NCBI GenBank assembly: GCA_013396995.1
Contig: VWZP01009168.1
Span: forward strand, 1,457,573-1,521,572
Length of the DNA: 64,000 bases
Direction: 5' to 3'
From: Dicaeum eximium
Taxonomy: Eukaryota > Chordata > Aves > Passeriformes > Dicaeidae
Shown: positions 59,230-64,000 of the stretch, piece after piece
How the letters are laid out: each line of letters opens with the position of its first letter
How positions within the stretch are numbered: the stretch's first letter is position 1
Notes under the pieces: generated by a model
Seen by the model: only the letters and a program-made list of their open reading frames with translations
Databases searched by the model: none
What the model was told of the DNA's origin: nothing
Position numbers and translations under genes: made by a program

Positions 59230-59720
59230 TGTTTACAATGTTACATATTCCATAAAACATGTTTGCTACTCAGCAATCTGCTTGCTCCTCTTAAAAATGT
59301 ATTTTTGTGACAAACAATCATTAAACCTCACAACTGCCGTGTGCAGATAAATGAAACTCACACAGATATTACCATTTGGTTGACACATTTGTTTTGACAT
59401 TGTAAAAAAAAAGCGTTGAGGAATTTTTTTTTATAAAAGTCTTCCTTTTTTTCTCAGAAACAATAATATGTTCCTGCAAATGCTGCAAAAGATCAAAAGC
59501 TGTTCAGATCATATTTACAGTACTAAAAGCACAATGAATGCCCCTGTAAATGACATGTAAATTACAGAACGATGATTCAACTTCAGTCAGCTTTGCAGAT
59601 GAATTGAAGGACCTTAATTCCACTTTAGCTTAGAAATCTGATTATTCTACTGCTTGTAAGAAATCAACTTTAATCCTCTTTTAAATGTCATTCAACAGGT
59701 TCTTCCTGCACAAAAGATGT
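59230..59720. promoter_or_regulatory. Candidate conserved regulatory block
   Basis: Repeat-free. GTGACAAACAATCATTAAAC near 59308 (SOX/FOX-like plus TAAT), CATTTGGTTGACACATTTG near 59372, and GTAAATGACATGTAAATTAC near 59545 (imperfect palindrome). No open frame of note, which fits a non-coding element. Confidence 0.32.
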
Positions 59721-60273
59721 AAATGGATTTTTCTTTGTAATACCTTTTCAAATTCATTTTCCTTCCACAGGACATGCTTAGAAATAATTTAAAACTGAGA
59801 TATCAAACTAATAACTCTCCTATTCTACATCTATTCAAGAATAATTGTCTGGATGCACATCTCAGCTTTGTCATAGCATTATTCCATTGACCTGCTTTTT
59901 ATTCTTACTAATGGAACTGAGACCAGAATTTGACTCCACCATAATGTTTGCACTTGAATATACATCTAGGAAAACAAAAGAATTCTCTTAATTCACTCTA
60001 AAATCCCTAAATAAGTCATGTCCACATAAAATTGAACAGTTTAACATTCTTTCATTATCACTTTGTTTTATTCCATCAGTTTCCTGCATTCATGGAGTCC
60101 TTCTATGCCACACCAAGATGTTTCTAAATTAAGGACTGTCTTTTTGGCACTTAGCAGCACAGTAGGTCCTAGTTCCTGATTAAAGATATCCTTATCACTG
60201 GCAAATGATAATTTTATTTTCTGTTCATGAAGAAAACTAAGTGCTAAAAATCACAGACTGGCTGAGCCACATG
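59721..60273. other. Unassigned AT-rich interval
   Basis: No repeat, gene or clear site cluster seen. Confidence 0.55.
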
Positions 60274-60345
60274 TCCAGTGGGTGTAAAATCAACACATGT
60301 CCTTTGAGAGTTGTGCTGATTTACACCAATGGTATATCTGGCACC
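60274..60345. mobile_element. Palindromic MITE-like relic, copy D
   Basis: TCCAGTGGGTGTAAAATCAA on the left and GTGCTGATTTACACCAATGG on the right form the arms (GGTGTAAAATC against GATTTACACC), with GTATATCTGGC where copy A has GAGCTGACC. Both arms survive at reduced identity. Confidence 0.5.
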
Positions 60346-61229
60346 CCAGGTTAGAGTGCTGTTATTTAAGAGAAATGTCCTAGATGATCCACTTATGGAA
60401 AAAATTGCAACTCCACAGACCGTGTGGCATTTAAACACTTGTTCCTCTCATTTCTCCTCAGAGCATTTGCTCTCCTGGTGGCTGTGAGAAATAAAACTGA
60501 GTTCTTGTTCCTTCAGCTGTTCTGTCAGCTGTGTCACCCCCCTGAAGGAACACCCCCTCATTCCTTTGAGGTATTTTCCTGGTGTTTCCCTGTTGGCTCC
60601 TGTTACCTGGCTCAGGTCTGTAAGATTTTTGTGCTCCAGCACATCCCAGAGCAGCGAGGTGAGGGCCCTCTCTAGCACCTCATCCTTCTCACCCTGGTGT
60701 GTCATCCCACAGCTTCTCATGGGCAAACCTGATATTATCCCCTTCACCTTCACTTTAAAGAACCACACCTACTGTGCAGAATTTCATTTACCAGTGCAGA
60801 TCAGCCAACAAAGGCTAAACTTTCTATTGGTCTTCTTATTTCACCTTTTCAAGCCATGGAATGTCCTTATTTGCCAGTCACAGTGTCATATTCATGGTCT
60901 TTATATGGACCTACAGGCAGGCTGTGGCACATCAACTCTCTCAGAAAAAGTTAAAATGGAACAAGTCTTTAGGCAGGTCCTCATGATTAAAGTTTCATCC
61001 TGTATGCTGCATTTTTTCCAAAAAAAAAGAGATGCAAAACTTATACTTTTTGTGTTTTGAGTGTGACCTTAAGCTCAAATCAAGGCTCCCATTCCCTCAA
61101 GCAATGTGCAGTGACTCGGCAAGACTCAGTGCTCACCCTGAAGAGCCAACACTGCAAAGAAGTAAGACATAAAAATAAAAGAAACAGAAAAACCACAGGT
61201 GCAAAATACGAGGAACACAGCAATAATTT
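60346..61229. other. Unassigned interval with opposing frames
   Basis: A 164-codon plus frame (60566..61060), an overlapping 83-codon plus frame and a 106-codon minus frame (60448..60768) occupy the same DNA. None has a domain, and they cannot all be real. 60540..60720 is GC-richer than its flanks. Confidence 0.4.
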
Positions 61230-61285
61230 GGTGGATGATTTTTCCAAGGTGACACAGAAAGTCAGTAGAAGGTTCAAGGAGTGAT
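61230..61285 (+). repeat. Possible MIR-like relic
   Basis: TTTTCCAAGGTGACACAGAA, AGTCAGTAGAAGGTTCAAGG parallels the MIR segment TTGCCCAAGGTCACACAGC, TAGTAAGTGGCAGAG. Short and weak. Confidence 0.35.
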
Positions 61286-61839
61286 CTTCCATGTGCACCC
61301 CAAAACCTTTGCCAGCTCTCACCCCAGTCACCCCCTGTCCCCTAATCACAGGCAGTGCCTCCTGTGTCACATATTCCAACACACATTACAGTGCACTGTA
61401 AAATTCTCCCCTTGGTCTGTCAAGCATAAACTTATAAAATGTTCCTGTGACATGTTTCTAAAGACTCTGAGAGCACTGAAGAGTCTGTCTACTGTGGATG
61501 TGGTGAGGTCCCAGGACCAGGAGCTGCTGCTGGAGGAGAGATCTTTCTGCACCACTGACACCAAGCAGCATCCACCTCTGCTGTGTAACAGGTGTAAAAG
61601 CCTTGCACTGACATTTCTCTTCCTAAGGTCCAGAGGCACCACTTGAAAATATCATCTAGCAGAAGCTGATAAAATTCAGTGACATAAATCATGCTTAGTG
61701 TGACAATCCAGCCTGCAGGATAACAATAAATAATGCAAAGAAGATGCAAATGCATTGCATTTTAGCAGACAGGGGCACAGCCCTATTGAAAACACCTGCA
61801 CAGACTTGAGACTGAAAGGAGGTTTCTTACATGGCAGAA
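61286..61839. other. Unassigned interval
   Basis: Opposing frames of 121 (61281..61646, plus), 91 and 88 codons (minus) overlap without domains. Confidence 0.45.
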
Positions 61840-62010
61840 GTTTTCACATTTTAAATGATTGTGTATAAATATTATTAGCCAAGCCTATCTTTGGCCTCGT
61901 GCTTTCAGTTTGATATGATGTGACCCGAATTTCTGCCCTAATGTAACTCTCTTATCTAGTCCTCATCCAAGCAGTCTCAAGGGCTGCTGCATTTATGCTT
62001 TGAATACAAG
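61840..62010. promoter_or_regulatory. Candidate conserved regulatory block
   Basis: Repeat-free: GTATAAATATTATTAGCCAA near 61862, GATATGATGTGACCCGAATT near 61912, CTTATCTAGTC (GATA-like, inverted) near 61950. Weak, motif-based call. Confidence 0.22.
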
Positions 62011-63424
62011 AAACCATTCTCTGCTTTTGAGTGGGAAAAAAGCACAACAAGGCACAAAGGCTCACACAAAAAGTACTCTTTATGTCAAGGGCAGGGTGAT
62101 ATTCAGACACCCCCAAAAATTAAATTAGGCTGAGATGTCTAGAAGGTACAAAACATCCTAAAGCAGAGGGAGAGGTTCCACAAATAAATAAATAAATATT
62201 TATATTAAATTATAAAAGTCAAAGATTTGTCTTCTGAGTCACTGTGTAGTGAATGGTATTCCTTACGCTCCTTACATCATTCATAGAGATGATATACAGG
62301 AATACAGGAATACTTCTGGCCAAGTCCCAGGAATGCTCCTCTTCCAGAGTTTGAAAGAAGAATAATTTGGCAGCCATAGAAAAGGATGCTCTCTCTGAAT
62401 CCAAAACTACTGATCTGATGAGTGTTACCCAGGCCTCACCCCCTACCTGACTGCTGTAAAAACTGCATTGTTTAGCTCAGAAGGGTGATATCTGAGGTGA
62501 AATCTCCGTGCTGAAATTGCCTTCCAGATTATTGCCAGATATGTGTGTACTTTGGAGATGGGGAGTGTGCATGTTAATTTTTGTTCTGTATCTCTACACA
62601 CAGCCAATGACACAATTTTATTACTATTTTTTTTTAACAAGACATTTTGTGTTGCTGTTTCTGGAGATTGCCTGGCTCAGGTTGGTGGCCAAGAGGAATT
62701 GCCATGAGATTAGGTTGTCTCTTGTTGAAGTCACAGCAGCTCTTCCAGTGAGGCTAACGCTCATGGTGATAAATCCATGGATACAGTGAAAATGGTTGGC
62801 TATGGGTAGTTCTGCTGTTCAGACACTGCAAAGCAAGCAAAGAACTTTGTGATGGAACTTGTCTCAATTCCTTCTTCCCTTTTCGTGTGAAATCCAAGGC
62901 TTCTTTCTTGGAAATACTGAATGCATACCACTCCTCTGGTTTTATTTCTTTTGTAGTTAATAGAAACTTTTAGCAGCACAGTCATTCACTTAGACGGAAC
63001 AAGAATTTCACCCTTAACTCTTTTTTTTTGTTTTGTTTGTTTTATTGAAACAGTCTTGAATATTACTAAAGTAACTCGATATGGAAAGCAAACAATTTCA
63101 GTGAAACCTCATTGCTTGAGGTCTGTTTGATTGGATATAGCTGCAGGAAGGCTGTGGAAGGAATGTCAGTGCAGGAGCTTCTACAACTTGAGCAAAGTTT
63201 TAAGCTCTTTGAAGTCCATTCTCTGCCACTCATCACAAAACCAGAGAAGTCTCCCACAGATCTGCTGCCCTCCCCACTGGGAAGTTCACAGCAAGGCATT
63301 TCTGTGCCTTCCTTCCTTAGATTTATAGCCCCTCTGTCTTCACTTGTTTGAAGACAACTTCTTCTGGGCCCTTGCAAAATTTTTAGCTACTGCACTGCAA
63401 GAGAGGGGACAAAGAGGGTGCACA
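62011..63424. other. Unassigned interval
   Basis: Holds an (AAAT)n run at 62181..62197 and a TTTGTTTTGTTTGTTTTATT patch near 63027. Frames of 60 to 103 codons oppose each other at 63066..63377. Nothing assignable. Confidence 0.5.
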
Positions 63425-63490
63425 CCTGTCACAGAGGGAAACTGAGGCTTTAGAAAAAGGAAATTGCTTTAAACAAAGTCACCATCTCCC
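63425..63490 (+). repeat. MIR-like ancient SINE relic
   Basis: CTGTCACAGAGGGAAACTGA, GGCTTTAGAAAAAGGAAATT, GCTTTAAACAAAGTCAC follows the sense MIR core (TTACAGATGAGGAAACTGAG, GCTCAGAGAGGTTAAGTGAC, TTGCCCAAGGTCAC). Confidence 0.55.
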
Positions 63491-63779
63491 ATGTCCCAAG
63501 ACCTGTGCAATCTAAATTATTCTGTTCTCCAAAAGCAACAGCTCTTTACCCCTCCATCATCACAATTAGGAGTAAGCAACAGGCGGTGGGAGGGAATACC
63601 ACACTCCAATTCATGCTGTTTTGTTTTGTTTTACCTTAAAAGTCTCTTTGATATTTTTATACCATCAGACAGCAGCCAGCTCTTTTTTTTTCTTTTTTTT
63701 TAACATCATCCCTCTGGACAAGTAGGATATTAATATTATCCCTGTAACAAGCAGCAGAAGGAATAAAACATCTAGGCAA
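63491..63779. other. Unassigned interval
   Basis: Two adjacent T runs near 63684..63702. No gene or mobile element recognised. Confidence 0.55.
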
Positions 63780-63988
63780 ATACTGCAAGTGAGATTAAAA
63801 CTCTCTAGCTTTCTGATGTAACCCTGTGACATAGCGTTTCTAGTGAATTAAACCAAATGTACAAGTATTTAACGACTAATCCTTTTAAGTATTTTAATGC
63901 CCCAATGAAGATTTCTTATAGGGAGAGGCAAAGCATATGTGGTTTCCGTTAGAGTCTGCCTGCAGGCAGAGGATTGAGCAGATTGGCT
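63780..63988. promoter_or_regulatory. Weak candidate regulatory block at window end
   Basis: Repeat-free sequence with GTATTTAACGACTAATCC near 63865 (a TAATCC core) and GTGACATAGCG near 63826. Followed by a terminal T run cut by the window edge. Confidence 0.2.
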
Positions 63989-64000
63989 TTTTTTTTTTTT

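Noticed and set aside
60566..61060. 164-codon open frame on the plus strand as a gene
   Set aside because: It overlaps another plus frame and a 106-codon minus frame over the same DNA; no recognisable protein family.
1..64000. CRISPR array, phage, operon or other prokaryotic system
   Set aside because: No evenly spaced repeats, no compact long genes and no ribosome-binding sites; repeats are vertebrate CR1 and microsatellites.
1..64000. Endogenous viral element
   Set aside because: No paired LTRs with TG...CA ends and no frame resembling gag, pol or env was recognised.

Overview
The window looks like non-coding nuclear DNA from a bird, probably a neoavian such as a songbird. The main reason is the repeat content. 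I recognise 21 short, 5'-truncated CR1 LINE tails, several still ending in the ATTCTATG-type octamer that marks CR1 3' ends. There are no Alu, B1/B2 or L1-like elements. The bird assignment is inference from the repeats; a crocodilian or turtle would also carry CR1, but the commonest subfamily here is typical of bird genomes.

I found no protein-coding gene, rRNA, functional tRNA, CRISPR array or bacterial-type operon that I can support. Open frames are short (at most about 165 codons), lie on both strands in overlapping sets, show no recognisable domain, and often run through CR1 tails or homopolymers. One 108-bp open stretch on the minus strand (39194..39301) has splice-like borders and is listed as a weak exon candidate.

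Layout. 1-5800: AT-rich DNA with MIR-like SINE relics, one CR1 tail, a GT microsatellite, two candidate regulatory blocks and a palindromic MITE-like relic. 5800-17240: a 54-A tract, five CR1 tails, a TAGG/CCTAA-rich stretch and decayed MIRs. 17240-23120: the most GC- and CpG-containing part, with three candidate regulatory blocks, a second 54-A tract, a G-quadruplex motif and a cluster of three CR1 tails. 23120-29740: mostly featureless, with one long CR1 tail. 29740-33380: three candidate regulatory blocks and a second MITE-like relic. 33380-49160: many CR1 tails, four microsatellites, a duplicated hairpin and the exon candidate. 49160-64000: few repeats, six candidate regulatory blocks, two more MITE-like relics and a second G-quadruplex motif.

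The picture suggests a gene desert or a very large intron near a developmental regulator. The candidate blocks are repeat-free stretches with TAAT-core, SOX-like (ACAAT) and TALE-like (TGACAG) sites, some with CpGs rare elsewhere in the window. That is inference: conservation cannot be tested from one sequence. I found no undescribed biological system.
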